From Hymenobacter sp. BRD128 (GTDB lineage: Bacteria; Bacteroidota; Bacteroidia; Cytophagales; Hymenobacteraceae), in assembly GCF_013256625.1 (NCBI RefSeq), contig NZ_CP053908.1, forward strand, positions 2,976,001 through 3,040,000: a stretch of 64,000 nt of DNA. Reading direction: 5' to 3'. A program made the translations under genes and the position numbers. This document shows positions 1 to 8,917 of this stretch, piece after piece. Position 1 is the stretch's first letter; each line of letters opens with the position of its first letter. A model generated the notes under the pieces. The model was not told the origin of the DNA. It searched no databases and was given only the letters and a program-made list of their open reading frames with translations.

Positions 1-393
1 CGCATCAGTAGCTACTTCGCTAGGCTCATTCGGTACCAAAGTCAGCAGTTTCACGCGGGGCTCGGGCCGAAAGCGCTCTTGCAGGCGGGCAAAGGCGCGA
101 GTAGCAACCGCACCTACTTCATTGGGCGCGTAGAACTGCACTAAATATAGACCTTTGCCAAGCTCAGGGCTAGCCAGCGGCCGACCACCCACGGCCCGCA
201 CCTGAAATGGCCGGACCCGGTGAAAAACAGTATCGCGCTGCCACCCTCCCGCCGAGGTGCGGACGGAGTCCGCCCGCTCGGGCAAGTAGGTTGGCAGCGC
301 GTAATGATTGCGGCCGAAGCCATAAAGAAACAAGAACGCCAGCACCGGCACCAGCAGCAGCAGGCCCAGCAGAATCGTCTGGCGCGGTCGCAT
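1..393 (-). CDS. SCO1/SenC-like thioredoxin-fold protein lacking CxxxC (partial)
   Basis: The frame is open from an ATG at 393 down to the window edge, so 131 N-terminal residues are visible and the C-terminus is missing. Residues 5-26 form one membrane anchor, followed by a periplasmic domain. Residues 80-120 resemble the SCO/PrrC fold: a beta strand (LYLVQF), then a helix, then RVKLLTLVP, which matches the RVKLLS region of SCO proteins. SCO proteins deliver copper to the CuA site of oxidase subunit II through a CxxxC motif just after the strand; here that place reads YAPNEVGAV, with no cysteine. The gene lies directly after oxidase subunit IV, the usual place for sco in this phylum. Family assignment rests on context and weak similarity. 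Function is uncertain, since copper binding by the classical motif is not possible. Confidence 0.6.
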   Translation of the reverse strand, partial: MRPRQTILLGLLLLVPVLAFLFLYGFGRNHYALPTYLPERADSVRTSAGGWQRDTVFHRVRPFQVRAVGGRPLASPELGKGLYLVQFYAPNEVGAVATRAFARLQERFRPEPRVKLLTLVPNEPSEVATDA

Positions 394-401
394 CCTCTAC
401 C

Positions 402-758
402 CTAGCTGCTGAACATATGCGACAATACCTCGCCCACATACGAGCCTTCGGTAACGAGGGCCACTACCAGCCATACCAGTAGCGCCGAGGGCACCAGGAT
501 AGTCCAGATAAGGCTTTTAACTTCATGCTTGAGGTGCATGAACTCGCCGACGATGAAAAAGGCCTTCAAAATCGTCATCACGATGAAGATGGAGTTGCGG
601 ATAGTGCGTAAGCCCGGCGATGTCATGCTGAAAGCGATGGCAAACTCAGCCGCCGTGATGATAACCAGAATCCAGAAGGTTTTCCAAATCCAAGCAGTAT
701 TCGGCTTGGCGATTTCGCCGGTGAAGGCGCCGTGTTCGGGGGCAGCGTGAGAAGACAT
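402..758 (-). CDS. cytochrome c oxidase subunit IV family protein
   Basis: This 118-residue inner-membrane protein is the small fourth subunit of the aa3-type oxidase. Three hydrophobic segments are visible: a first near residues 25-42, a second that includes IFIVMTILKAFFIVGEFMHL, and a third rich in L/V/A near the C-terminus. The second segment with its FMHLKHE end is typical of prokaryotic COX4. The open frame extends upstream to 824, but the ATG at 758 (MSSHAAPEH) gives the normal family length and lies downstream of subunit III with an ordinary spacer. It is the last oxidase subunit gene before the SCO-like gene. The protein is thought to help assembly and stability and carries no cofactor. 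Confidence 0.85.
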   Translation of the reverse strand: MSSHAAPEHGAFTGEIAKPNTAWIWKTFWILVIITAAEFAIAFSMTSPGLRTIRNSIFIVMTILKAFFIVGEFMHLKHEVKSLIWTILVPSALLVWLVVALVTEGSYVGEVLSHMFSS

Positions 759-832
759 AGAATAGTTGCTGATTGTTGGTAGTTGAATGGTAAGTGGTTT
801 AGCTAGCCAGTAAACAATCGACAATCAACGAA

Positions 833-1609
833 TTAAACGAGATAGAAGAACGTGAAGACGAATACCCACACCAAGTCTACGAAGTGCCAGTAGAGACCGA
901 TTTTTTCAATCATCTCGTAGTGGCCGCGCTTTTCGAAGGTGCCATTGGTAGTGGCGATAAAGCACCACACCAGTAGGCAAACGCCCGAGAATACGTGGGT
1001 TCCGTGGAAGCCCGTGATGAAGAAAAACAGGTCACCGAACAGCGGCGGACCGTACTGATTCATCGCTAGGTTGGCGCCGTGGAAGATGGTACCATCAGCC
1101 ATGCGCGTGCCTTCTTCGTGGCCGCCGATGAAGTGGCTCCACTCCCAGGCCTGGCTGCTGAGGAACATGGTGCCGAAGAGAATAGTCCAGAGCAGCCATT
1201 TCTGCACATCGGCCTTATCCATGCGGTGGCCGGCTTCTACGGCCAGTACCATCGTCACGGAGCTGAAGATGAGAATCATCGTCATCAACGCCACGAAGGC
1301 TAGCGGCAAGTCGGTGCCGTGCATGCCAGGGAAAGCGTTGAATACCTTCTCCGGAATGGGCCAATGCGCCGTGCTAAAGAAGAAGTCCTTGGCCTGGCCA
1401 TTGAATACGCCGTGCTTGTGGCGGATGAGGCCATAGGCAGTCAGGAATGCGCCAAAGGTGAAAGCATCCGAGAGCAGGAAAAACCACATCATCAGCTTGC
1501 CGTAGCTCGCCTTGAAGGGTTCGTTGCCGCCGTCCCAGGTGCCGGTGCGCGGGGCATCGGCGTAGGCGGCGGGGGCAGCGTGGGGCTGCAAAGTGGTAGA
1601 TTGGGCCAT
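833..1609 (-). CDS. cytochrome c oxidase subunit III (long form)
   Basis: This 258-residue integral membrane protein belongs to the heme-copper oxidase subunit III family, with about seven hydrophobic helices. Visible marks include QAWEWSHFI, FFFITGFHGTHVFSG and YWHFVDLVWVFVF; the GFHGTHVF and YWHFVDLVW blocks are conserved in this family. Subunit III carries no metal and supports the stability of subunit I and proton uptake. The ATG at 1609 (MAQSTT) was chosen because the frame further upstream offers only a TTG. It lies about 45 bases after a second, shorter subunit III gene. Two subunit III-type genes side by side are usual in Bacteroidota oxidase loci. Confidence 0.9.
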   Translation of the reverse strand: MAQSTTLQPHAAPAAYADAPRTGTWDGGNEPFKASYGKLMMWFFLLSDAFTFGAFLTAYGLIRHKHGVFNGQAKDFFFSTAHWPIPEKVFNAFPGMHGTDLPLAFVALMTMILIFSSVTMVLAVEAGHRMDKADVQKWLLWTILFGTMFLSSQAWEWSHFIGGHEEGTRMADGTIFHGANLAMNQYGPPLFGDLFFFITGFHGTHVFSGVCLLVWCFIATTNGTFEKRGHYEMIEKIGLYWHFVDLVWVFVFTFFYLV

Positions 1610-1653
1610 AACGGACAACAGATGGACAGGCGGGCTTTACGCCAAAATCCCGT

Positions 1654-2244
1654 TTAGTGGTTCAAAAGTAGGAACAAATACAGGTACAGCCAAAGCCCAC
1701 CAAGGAAGTGCCAGTAAAGCGTGGCATTGCCAATCGAGAGCATTGCCCGCGAATGTACCTGATACTTAAGGCTGCGCTTCAAAACCACGGCCACGAAAAT
1801 GAGGCCCGTAATAAGGTGGAAAGCATGCACGCCCATCAATACGTACACGAAGGAGCCGGAAGGGTTGGCATCGGCCCCGCCGAAGAAGGTGTGGCCCGCC
1901 ACGAGGTCGCCCCAGGCGTGCACCTGCCCAAACAGGAACACTACGCCAAGCACCATTGTGAGCAACAGGCTCAGGTTAGCCCGCTTAATTTCATCGTGCT
2001 TGGCCGAGTAATAGGCAAACTGCATCGTCGCACTGCTCAGGGCAATCACAATGGAGTTGAACAGCAGGCTCATGGGTAGGTCGAACTCGCGCCAGTTGCC
2101 TTCGTCGCGCCGCACGATGTAGCCGCTGGTAAAGGCGGCAAACATCATCACGATGCTGAAAATCAAGAGCACGAGCAGCACGCGCTTGGGGTGCCAGCCC
2201 AGGCCCAACTCCTTGTCGGCCAAAACGGCTTCGGAAGTATTCAT
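1654..2244 (-). CDS. cytochrome c oxidase subunit III (short form)
   Basis: This 196-residue membrane protein has about five hydrophobic helices and subunit III signatures: FTSGYIVRRD near residue 40, GVHAFHLITGLIF, and YWHFLGGLWLYLYLFL at the C-terminus. It starts with ATG at 2244. It is shorter than the neighbouring subunit III and lacks the first two helices of the seven-helix form. The pair probably both belong to the aa3 oxidase encoded upstream; separate roles cannot be told from sequence. It follows the heme O synthase gene by about 95 bases, in which no further gene is seen. Confidence 0.88.
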   Translation of the reverse strand: MNTSEAVLADKELGLGWHPKRVLLVLLIFSIVMMFAAFTSGYIVRRDEGNWREFDLPMSLLFNSIVIALSSATMQFAYYSAKHDEIKRANLSLLLTMVLGVVFLFGQVHAWGDLVAGHTFFGGADANPSGSFVYVLMGVHAFHLITGLIFVAVVLKRSLKYQVHSRAMLSIGNATLYWHFLGGLWLYLYLFLLLNH

Positions 2245-2339
2245 ATCGAAAAAGTTAGCAGGTTAGTATCGGTAGTCAGCTAGGGCCGTTGTCCGTTGGC
2301 AGCTTCGTAATTGACAACAACAAACTGCCCATTTATTAC

Positions 2340-3191
2340 TCAAACTTTGTCTAAAAGCAGCGCGATTTGTACGATGGGCAAATAGAGAAACGAGGCAAAC
2401 ATGATACTGAGCGCCGCCTTGCGGTCCTGGGTGCGCATGAGCCGCACCGTGAGCAGCACGAAGAGCACGCCGCACACCAGCGCCACGCCCGCCGACACGC
2501 GCCCCGAGATGCCCAGCACCAACGGCAGCAGCGACACCGGGATGAGCAGCACGGTATAGGTCATTATCTGGAAAGCCGTGCGCAGGTCGCGCTCGCCGGG
2601 TGAGGGTAGCATCTTAAAGCCGGCCCGCTTGTAGTCGTCGTCGGCCACCCAGGCAATGGCCCAGAAGTGCGGAAACTGCCACATAAACTGAATACCAAAC
2701 AGCACCCACGCCGCCTCGCCCAAATGACCCGTGGCCGCTACCCAGCCAATGAGCGGCGGCAGCCCGCCCGGAATGGCGCCCACCGCCACGCACACCGGCG
2801 AAACGGTCTTGAGGGGCGTGTAAATGAAGCCGTAGAGAATGAGCGAGAGCAACGACAAGGCCGCCGTCAGCGGGTTGAAGTAATAGGCTAGCAAGGCTAA
2901 TCCTGCTACTGCCAGCAACACGCAGAATATCCAAGCTTCACCAGGTGAGATGCGACCGGTGGGCAAGGGCCGGTTCTCGGTGCGCTTCATCAGCTTGTCG
3001 AGGTCTTTCTCGAAAACCTGGTTGATGATGTTGGCTGCCCCGGTGACGAGCAGGCCCCCTAGCAGCACTAGTAGCGCCTTGCCCCAGTTCGGCGCGGCCA
3101 AGCCCAGCAGGTAACCCAGCGCGCTGGAAAATGCCACCGTGAAGGAAAGCCGGAACTTGAGCAGCTGAAAATAGGCGCGGGCCTTCGTCAT
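2340..3191 (-). CDS. cyoE/ctaB: protoheme IX farnesyltransferase (heme O synthase)
   Basis: This enzyme transfers a farnesyl group to the 2-vinyl of heme b, giving heme O, the precursor of heme A. The 283-residue polytopic membrane protein has the UbiA-type prenyl-diphosphate motif at about residues 54-71 (NIINQVFEKDLDKLMKRT, then RPLPTGRIS) and a second acidic loop around the DDDYKRAGFKMLP block. The length is normal. It starts with ATG at 3191, some 55 bases after the stop of heme A synthase, so the two heme-modifying genes are probably co-transcribed. Its product is the substrate of the CtaA encoded just upstream. Confidence 0.95.
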   Translation of the reverse strand: MTKARAYFQLLKFRLSFTVAFSSALGYLLGLAAPNWGKALLVLLGGLLVTGAANIINQVFEKDLDKLMKRTENRPLPTGRISPGEAWIFCVLLAVAGLALLAYYFNPLTAALSLLSLILYGFIYTPLKTVSPVCVAVGAIPGGLPPLIGWVAATGHLGEAAWVLFGIQFMWQFPHFWAIAWVADDDYKRAGFKMLPSPGERDLRTAFQIMTYTVLLIPVSLLPLVLGISGRVSAGVALVCGVLFVLLTVRLMRTQDRKAALSIMFASFLYLPIVQIALLLDKV

Positions 3192-3246
3192 TAACCTGGG
3201 AGAATTGCTGCCGCAAAGGTACGCCCGACCGGGGCTAGCGCGAGTA

Positions 3247-4389
3247 TTATTGGGCTGCTTGCAGCATTGGGGTAGCCGGCAACGCTCCTAGCCGAGCCAA
3301 CCGCCGCAAGGCTAGCAGCGTCAAAAACTGCGTGCCAAAAAGCAGCGTAGCCAGCGTGAGGTGTATGGGCTGCACAAAAGCCGGCAGCGCAAAATAGGCG
3401 AGCGTGATGCCGGCTACCATTTCCAGCCCCAGCACCACCCAGGTGGCCACCACGAGCCGCCGCAGCACCGGCACCGCCAGCTGCCACACCTGGTAGCCTA
3501 CATACACGTTGGCCAGTACCACTAGGGCCGATAGGGTGCGGTGCGCCTCAAATACGCTACCCAGTTTGTCAACCCAGGTGTCGCGCTGCGCATAGCCCGC
3601 CGCCGAGGCAATCTGGTCAATCTGCTCCCGCACCTGCGTGCCGATAATAATCTGAGTAAAAGTGAGTGCCAGGGCTAGCCATAGTAGCCAGCGCAGGCCA
3701 GTAGCAGTGGCTATTTCTTCGTCGTCCTGGCCGCCCAGGGTTTCAAGTTCCAGTTGTTGGTTTAATTCGTTCTCCACTCTGGCCCAGCGTGCCCGGTGGG
3801 CGGCGTAAAGCAGCAGCGCCACAATGAGGAGCGCCAGGCCCATATGAATCGTTACCATCACGGGTAACAAATTGGTGGAGACAACCAGCGACCCTAGCCA
3901 GCCTTGGAAGCCAGTGAGCAGCCAGCTAGCCACCGCCAGCCAGAACACCGGCCGGTCGCGCCGCCAGTAGGGCCACGCCACCAGTGCCGTCACAAAAACG
4001 AAGATGCCGATAAGTGCCCCCAGGAGTCGATTGAGGTATTCAATCCAAGTTTTAGTGGCATTAAAATCGGTTTCGATGTACTGCGTGGGGTGCGCGAATA
4101 TTTCCCCTGCTACCTGCCGGAAACCCAGGCTAGCCAGCGTGCGGGCCAGCTTTTGGTTCTTAGCTACGCGCTGCGCGGTATATACCTGCTTATAGTTGGC
4201 GGGCAGTTGGCTAGCCTCGGTAGGCGGCACCCATTGCCCGAAACACTTGGGCCAGTCGGGACAGCCCATGCCCGAGCCGGTAGCCCGCACGATGCCCCCA
4301 ACCAAAATCAACAGGTAAATACTTGCTACGGTCAAAACGCTCCAAAAGCGGAAACGCCCTACAAATCCAACTTTTTGCATAACGCCCAT
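3247..4389 (-). CDS. ctaA: heme A synthase (COX15/CtaA family)
   Basis: CtaA oxidises the C8 methyl of heme O to a formyl group, making heme A for the aa3 oxidase. The product is about 380 residues with roughly eight hydrophobic helices. Near residues 38-51 is GSGMGCPDWPKCFG, containing the paired cysteines typical of the first extracytoplasmic loop. Conserved histidines occur in NRLLGALIG-adjacent, TIHMGLALL and FEAHRTLSAL contexts, consistent with heme ligands. The ATG at 4389 was preferred over an upstream GTG at 4404; another ATG at 4380 is possible. A hairpin terminator separates it from ctaD upstream, so it begins a new transcription unit with cyoE. Confidence 0.93.
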   Translation of the reverse strand: MGVMQKVGFVGRFRFWSVLTVASIYLLILVGGIVRATGSGMGCPDWPKCFGQWVPPTEASQLPANYKQVYTAQRVAKNQKLARTLASLGFRQVAGEIFAHPTQYIETDFNATKTWIEYLNRLLGALIGIFVFVTALVAWPYWRRDRPVFWLAVASWLLTGFQGWLGSLVVSTNLLPVMVTIHMGLALLIVALLLYAAHRARWARVENELNQQLELETLGGQDDEEIATATGLRWLLWLALALTFTQIIIGTQVREQIDQIASAAGYAQRDTWVDKLGSVFEAHRTLSALVVLANVYVGYQVWQLAVPVLRRLVVATWVVLGLEMVAGITLAYFALPAFVQPIHLTLATLLFGTQFLTLLALRRLARLGALPATPMLQAAQ

Positions 4390-4458
4390 TTTTTGAGTTA
4401 ACACCTAAAGCCGAATACAAAATCCAGCAACTTCGGTAGAATTTGCGTTAGTAATCAG

Positions 4459-4494
4459 TAAAAAAAACGGGCCGCCGTGGTGCGGCGGCCCGTT
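4459..4494 (-). terminator. Rho-independent terminator after ctaD
   Basis: A perfect 11-bp stem (4466-4476 paired with 4484-4494) with a 7-base loop is followed on the minus strand by a run of U from the A tract at 4460-4467. It lies just after the stop of oxidase subunit I and ends the act-ctaCD unit. Confidence 0.92.
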
Positions 4495-4516
4495 CAGGCA
4501 AAGTGACTTTTAATAA

Positions 4517-6382
4517 CTACTCGGCCAGTTCGCGCTCGTAAGGCAAGTTAGAAGAAGGCGTTTGTGAGTAGGGCACGTTTTGCGGAATGAAATCCGCTTC
4601 AGCGCCCGGCTTACTGTAGTCGTAGGGCCAGCGGTACACGGCCGGAATCTCACCGGGCCAGTTGCCGTGACCGGGCTCGATGGGCGTAGTCCATTCCAAT
4701 GTGGTTGAATTCCAGGGGTTTTCCGTAGCGCGGCGACCGCGGAAAATGCTGTAGAAGAAATTGAAAATGAAGATAAACTGGGCGAAAAATGCTAGGATAG
4801 CAGCCACCGAAATAAACTTATTCAGGTCAGCAAACTGTGAGAAGGCGTCAAAACCAGTCCACGAGTAGTAGCGGCGGGGGAAGCCAGCGATACCTACGTA
4901 GTGCATCGGCATGAACACCAAGTAAACACCTAGAAAAGTCAGCCAAAAGTGAATATAGCCGAGCTTCTCATCCATCATGCGGCCGAACATCTTAGGGAAC
5001 CAGTGGTACACCCCGGCAAACAAACCAAAGAAGGCCGACGAACCCATTACCAAATGGAAGTGAGCTACTACAAAGTACGTATTGTGCATCTGAATATCGA
5101 GGGTAGCGTTACCCAGGATAATACCCGTCAGACCACCCGAGATGAACAGCGATACAAAGCCGATGGCAAAAAGCATGGCGGCCGTGAAGCGGATATTACC
5201 GCGCCACAGAGTAGCCAGCCAGTTGAATACCTTCACACCCGATGGCACCGCGATAATCAACGTTAGGAACATGAAGACCGAACCTAGGAAAGGGTTCATG
5301 CCCGTTACGAACATATGGTGAGCCCACACCACAAACGACAGCAGCGAAATACCAATCAGCGAGCCAATCATGGCGCGGTAACCAAAAATTGGCTTACGGG
5401 CATTAGTAGCCAAAATTTCTGACACCATGCCCATTGCGGGCATAATTACGATGTATACTTCAGGATGGCCCAGGAACCAGAACAAGTGTTGGAATAGTAC
5501 GGGCGAGCCGCCCTGATTGTGCAAGGCTTGGCCGGCGATATAGATATCCGACAAGAAGAACGAAGTGCCGAACGAGCGGTCAAATACTAGAAGCAACGCT
5601 GCTGAGAACAATACTGGGAAAGATAGAATACCCAGAATAGCCGTGAGGAAGAACGCCCAAATAGTGAGCGGCAACTTGCTCATACTCATACCACGGGTTC
5701 GTAGGTTGATAACCGTCGTCACGTAGTTCACGCCTCCCAGTAACTGCGACACGATGAAGAACACCATGCTAACCAGCCACATCGTCATGCCAGTGCCCGA
5801 GCCGGGAATAGCTTGCGGCAGAGCGCTCAAGGGCGGGTAAATTGTCCAGCCAGCTGCGGCAGGGCCAGTTTCCAAGAACAACGAGGTGAACATGACAACA
5901 CTCGACAGGAAAAAGAACCAGTACGAGAGCATATTCATAAAGCCCGACGCCATATCGCGGGCACCTACTTGCAGCGGAATCAGAAAGTTGGAGAACGTAC
6001 CTGACAAGCCAGCTGTAAGCACGAAGAACACCATAATAGTGCCGTGCATTGTTACTAGGGCCAAGTAGAATTCGGGATTTAGTTTACCACCTTCAATCCA
6101 CTTTCCCAGCAAGGGCTGAAGCCAATCGAGGGTAGCCTCGGGCCAGCCTAACTGTAAGCGGAACAGGCTGGACAGCACCCCACCAATGATAGCCCAAAAC
6201 ATCCCCGTAATGAGGAATTGCCGGGCAATCATTTTATGGTCTTGGCTGAAAACGTATTTCCACAGCCAATGCTGGTCATGGTGCTCGTGGTCGTGCAAGT
6301 GGTCGTCGTGCTCGGTGTGGGGCACCGGCGCGGTACCCACCCCACCCTGCGACTGCGCGGAAACCGGGAGATTAGTAGCCAT
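4517..6382 (-). CDS. ctaD: cytochrome c oxidase subunit I
   Basis: This is the catalytic subunit of the aa3-type heme-copper oxidase; it reduces oxygen to water and pumps protons across the inner membrane. At 621 residues it has about twelve or more helices. Ligands are visible: His113 (TMHGTIMVFF) for low-spin heme a; HPEVYIVIMPAMG with the CuB histidine and the cross-linked tyrosine; WAHHMF with two CuB histidines; and HNTYFVVAHFHLVMG with the ligands of hemes a3 and a. The N-terminal tail is unusually rich in His and Asp (residues 22-38). It starts with ATG at 6382, about 30 bases after ctaC. It probably forms a supercomplex with the alternative complex III encoded upstream. Confidence 0.97.
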   Translation of the reverse strand: MATNLPVSAQSQGGVGTAPVPHTEHDDHLHDHEHHDQHWLWKYVFSQDHKMIARQFLITGMFWAIIGGVLSSLFRLQLGWPEATLDWLQPLLGKWIEGGKLNPEFYLALVTMHGTIMVFFVLTAGLSGTFSNFLIPLQVGARDMASGFMNMLSYWFFFLSSVVMFTSLFLETGPAAAGWTIYPPLSALPQAIPGSGTGMTMWLVSMVFFIVSQLLGGVNYVTTVINLRTRGMSMSKLPLTIWAFFLTAILGILSFPVLFSAALLLVFDRSFGTSFFLSDIYIAGQALHNQGGSPVLFQHLFWFLGHPEVYIVIMPAMGMVSEILATNARKPIFGYRAMIGSLIGISLLSFVVWAHHMFVTGMNPFLGSVFMFLTLIIAVPSGVKVFNWLATLWRGNIRFTAAMLFAIGFVSLFISGGLTGIILGNATLDIQMHNTYFVVAHFHLVMGSSAFFGLFAGVYHWFPKMFGRMMDEKLGYIHFWLTFLGVYLVFMPMHYVGIAGFPRRYYSWTGFDAFSQFADLNKFISVAAILAFFAQFIFIFNFFYSIFRGRRATENPWNSTTLEWTTPIEPGHGNWPGEIPAVYRWPYDYSKPGAEADFIPQNVPYSQTPSSNLPYERELAE

Positions 6383-6414
6383 AAGTCGGAATAAAACTTC
6401 TGAAAATTTAACTC

Positions 6415-7512
6415 TTACATCGAAGCCTGTGCAGCCAAAGGAGCAGGCGTTTCGCCAGCTTCTTCGATTGCGTCAGCTTTAGCACCCTGGCTGCCACCTT
6501 TGCCCAAACCCGTCTGCTGACTCATCTGCTTGTAAGAAGCCATAAGGTCAGCGTTTTTAGATACGGGGCTCTGAGCTGCGAACCATGCTACGTAATCATC
6601 CGGTTCGTCCACCACGATATTCAGCTTCATAGCGAAATGACCTTTGCCGCATATCTGATTGCAGGCCAATTCGTAGTTGAACTTAGGATTGCCTAGCTTA
6701 GCACGCATCTCGTCAGTCGTGGTGGTAGGCGTAAACCAGAAGCGGGTCGGCATCCCAGGTACTGCATACATCTGCACGCGAAAGTGGGGCATATATACGG
6801 CGTGCAATACGTCGCGTGAGCGAATCTTGATAAGCACTGGGTGCCCCTTTGGTACGTGAATTTCCGAGGCCGTAAAATCGTCCATCGAGGCTTTGTCACT
6901 CAGGTCAAAACCAAACTCGTTGGAAGCATCAATGAGGCGGTAGTTCACAACCCCCAACTTCATATCGCGGCCAGGGTAACGCACAAGCCAGTTGAACTGC
7001 TTGCCCATAACCTCAAGTACAATAGCGTCTTTAGGAGCGGGACCGGTGATACGCGTCCAAGCTTTCCAACCAGCGAAAATCAACGCGGCCATCACGATAG
7101 CCGGGATAATCGTCCAGATGACCTCAATCTTATTGTTATGCGAGAAGAAGTAAGCCCGACGGCCTTCTTTATGCTGATACTTATAAGAATAAATAAACAG
7201 CAGCGCTTGGGTGATAACGAAAGCAATACCGATAACGGTCATTGTCGTCCAAAACATGCGCTCCATAGCGTGGCCGTGAATGGAGGCAATAGGCGGGTTC
7301 ATCTTGCTGAAATTATCAGCAAATGACCAAAAGAAAGCTGCTCCACCAAACACCATGAACACGAGCATCAATATCGCATTAACACGGTTGCTAGTGCCAA
7401 TTTGCCGCACGTAGGAGCCAGAGAAAATAGCCGTTAGTATCTGGAGGCGGAACAGCAGGCCAAATACGACCAGCAGTAGCACCAGAACTAGCAGAATAGT
7501 TAAAGAAGTCAT
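6415..7512 (-). CDS. ctaC: cytochrome c oxidase subunit II
   Basis: Subunit II carries the CuA centre that takes electrons from cytochrome c or the complex III partner. The product is 365 residues. Four hydrophobic segments are seen (about 5-25, 45-65, 88-110, 130-148), two more than in the classical form. The periplasmic cupredoxin domain keeps the CuA ligands His237 (SRDVLH), Cys284, Cys288, His292 and Met295 (CNQICGKGHFAM). No CxxCH follows, so this is an aa3 and not a caa3 enzyme. The last 50 residues are a low-complexity tail rich in G, A and Q. It follows actF by about 90 bases and precedes ctaD. Confidence 0.96.
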   Translation of the reverse strand: MTSLTILLVLVLLLVVFGLLFRLQILTAIFSGSYVRQIGTSNRVNAILMLVFMVFGGAAFFWSFADNFSKMNPPIASIHGHAMERMFWTTMTVIGIAFVITQALLFIYSYKYQHKEGRRAYFFSHNNKIEVIWTIIPAIVMAALIFAGWKAWTRITGPAPKDAIVLEVMGKQFNWLVRYPGRDMKLGVVNYRLIDASNEFGFDLSDKASMDDFTASEIHVPKGHPVLIKIRSRDVLHAVYMPHFRVQMYAVPGMPTRFWFTPTTTTDEMRAKLGNPKFNYELACNQICGKGHFAMKLNIVVDEPDDYVAWFAAQSPVSKNADLMASYKQMSQQTGLGKGGSQGAKADAIEEAGETPAPLAAQASM

Positions 7513-7602
7513 TGGATAGAAGGTAGAATTCTGAACTTAGAGCCTAGCGCTGGTAAGCAACCGCTTGCCTAGCCCTAAGTTCTAAAAATCTAAGCTCTTG
7601 AA

Positions 7603-8910
7603 TTAGGTGGTGTGGTGAACGCTTTCTTCAACGAAGGGGTGATTGACCGGAACCAGTGAGGCCTCGGCCAAGCGACGAGTCACCAGAATCAGGAAGGCAC
7701 CCAAGAAAATCAGCGCGATACCAATTTCAATTAGAAACCCGTTATCGCCCTTCATAGTGCCCGGCATTATCATTAAATAAAAGTCGGACCAGTGGCCAAC
7801 GAGGATAGCGATGCAAACGATTTTCATAATAATCATTTGCCGCTTGGCATCGCGGGTCATCAGCGCCAGGAAGGGGAAGGCAAAGTTGACAACGAGGTTA
7901 GCGTAGAACATCCACGTATAGCGTCCTTCGAAGCCCCCTAACCGCTGGTTGAAATACACTGCCTCTTCAGGAAGGTTGGCATACCAAATCAGCATAAACT
8001 GTGCAAACCACACGTAAGTCCAGAAAATGCTAAAGCCAAACATCAGTTTACCCAGGTCGTGGAAGTGGTTAGCATTCATAAAACGCAGGTAGCCGGCTTG
8101 CTTCAGAAAGATGGCAATCAGCGTAGTAGCGGCAATGCCCGATACCCACCACGAGGCGAATACATACCAGCCGAACATAGTACTGAACCAATGTACATCG
8201 ACCGACATAACCCAGTCCCAAGCCGACATCGAAGAGGTAACGGCGAAAAGAACCAAGAAGAGCGCCGCTGTAGTAATACTAGAGTGGAAGTAGCTCGTAC
8301 CGCCATTTAGGTCTTCAGCTAGCGATAGCTGACGCAGACGCCAGGAGAACACGGCCCAGATAACCAAGTAGGAAATCATCCGCACGAGGTAGAAACCGAA
8401 CGTGAGAAAGCCCGACTTGCCAGCAACAATCTTGTCGTAGTTGGCCGAGCCTTTGGTCATGATGCCATCATGCGTCCAGTGGAAGATATCGTGGCGGCCA
8501 ATAACGAAGAGGACAACCAGCAATACACCACCAGGAATGAGCCAAGCGCTAAGGGCTTCGTTGATACGCTTTACTACAACTGACCAACCGGCGTAGGCCA
8601 CGTATTGAATGGCCATAAACACCGTACCAACCACCGAAACCCCAATGAAAAACACGTTACTGTGCCAAAGGCTTACAATAATGCGTCGTACTAATACGGA
8701 GTGGCCTTCATGAGCGTCGGCATCGTGAGCGGCATGCACTTGGGTAGCCACCTCATGATGTTCGCCCCAGTGCATGAGGGCAGCTATAATGCCAATTATC
8801 AATATCAGTACCCCAGCACCGATAAGGGTCATAAATGTCCGCTGAGCCTTGGGACTATGTACTAGCTGCTCAACGGCGGCGGGTTCGTGATGATGAGTCA
8901 GAGTTGCCAT
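7603..8910 (-). CDS. actF: alternative complex III subunit ActF (quinol:cytochrome c oxidoreductase)
   Basis: ActF is one of the two large polytopic membrane subunits of alternative complex III and is related to the NrfD-type ActC. The 435-residue sequence shows about ten hydrophobic helices after a short His-rich N-terminus (LTHHHEPAAVEQL). The motif block MSAWDWVMSVDVHWFSTMFGWY and FWTYVWFAQFMLIWYANLPEE is typical of the family. It starts with ATG at 8910, only 7 bases after the actE stop, so the two are translationally close. It is the last act gene; ctaC follows. The family does not bind heme or iron-sulfur. Confidence 0.94.
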   Translation of the reverse strand: MATLTHHHEPAAVEQLVHSPKAQRTFMTLIGAGVLILIIGIIAALMHWGEHHEVATQVHAAHDADAHEGHSVLVRRIIVSLWHSNVFFIGVSVVGTVFMAIQYVAYAGWSVVVKRINEALSAWLIPGGVLLVVLFVIGRHDIFHWTHDGIMTKGSANYDKIVAGKSGFLTFGFYLVRMISYLVIWAVFSWRLRQLSLAEDLNGGTSYFHSSITTAALFLVLFAVTSSMSAWDWVMSVDVHWFSTMFGWYVFASWWVSGIAATTLIAIFLKQAGYLRFMNANHFHDLGKLMFGFSIFWTYVWFAQFMLIWYANLPEEAVYFNQRLGGFEGRYTWMFYANLVVNFAFPFLALMTRDAKRQMIIMKIVCIAILVGHWSDFYLMIMPGTMKGDNGFLIEIGIALIFLGAFLILVTRRLAEASLVPVNHPFVEESVHHTT

Positions 8911-8917
8911 AGGTCAG

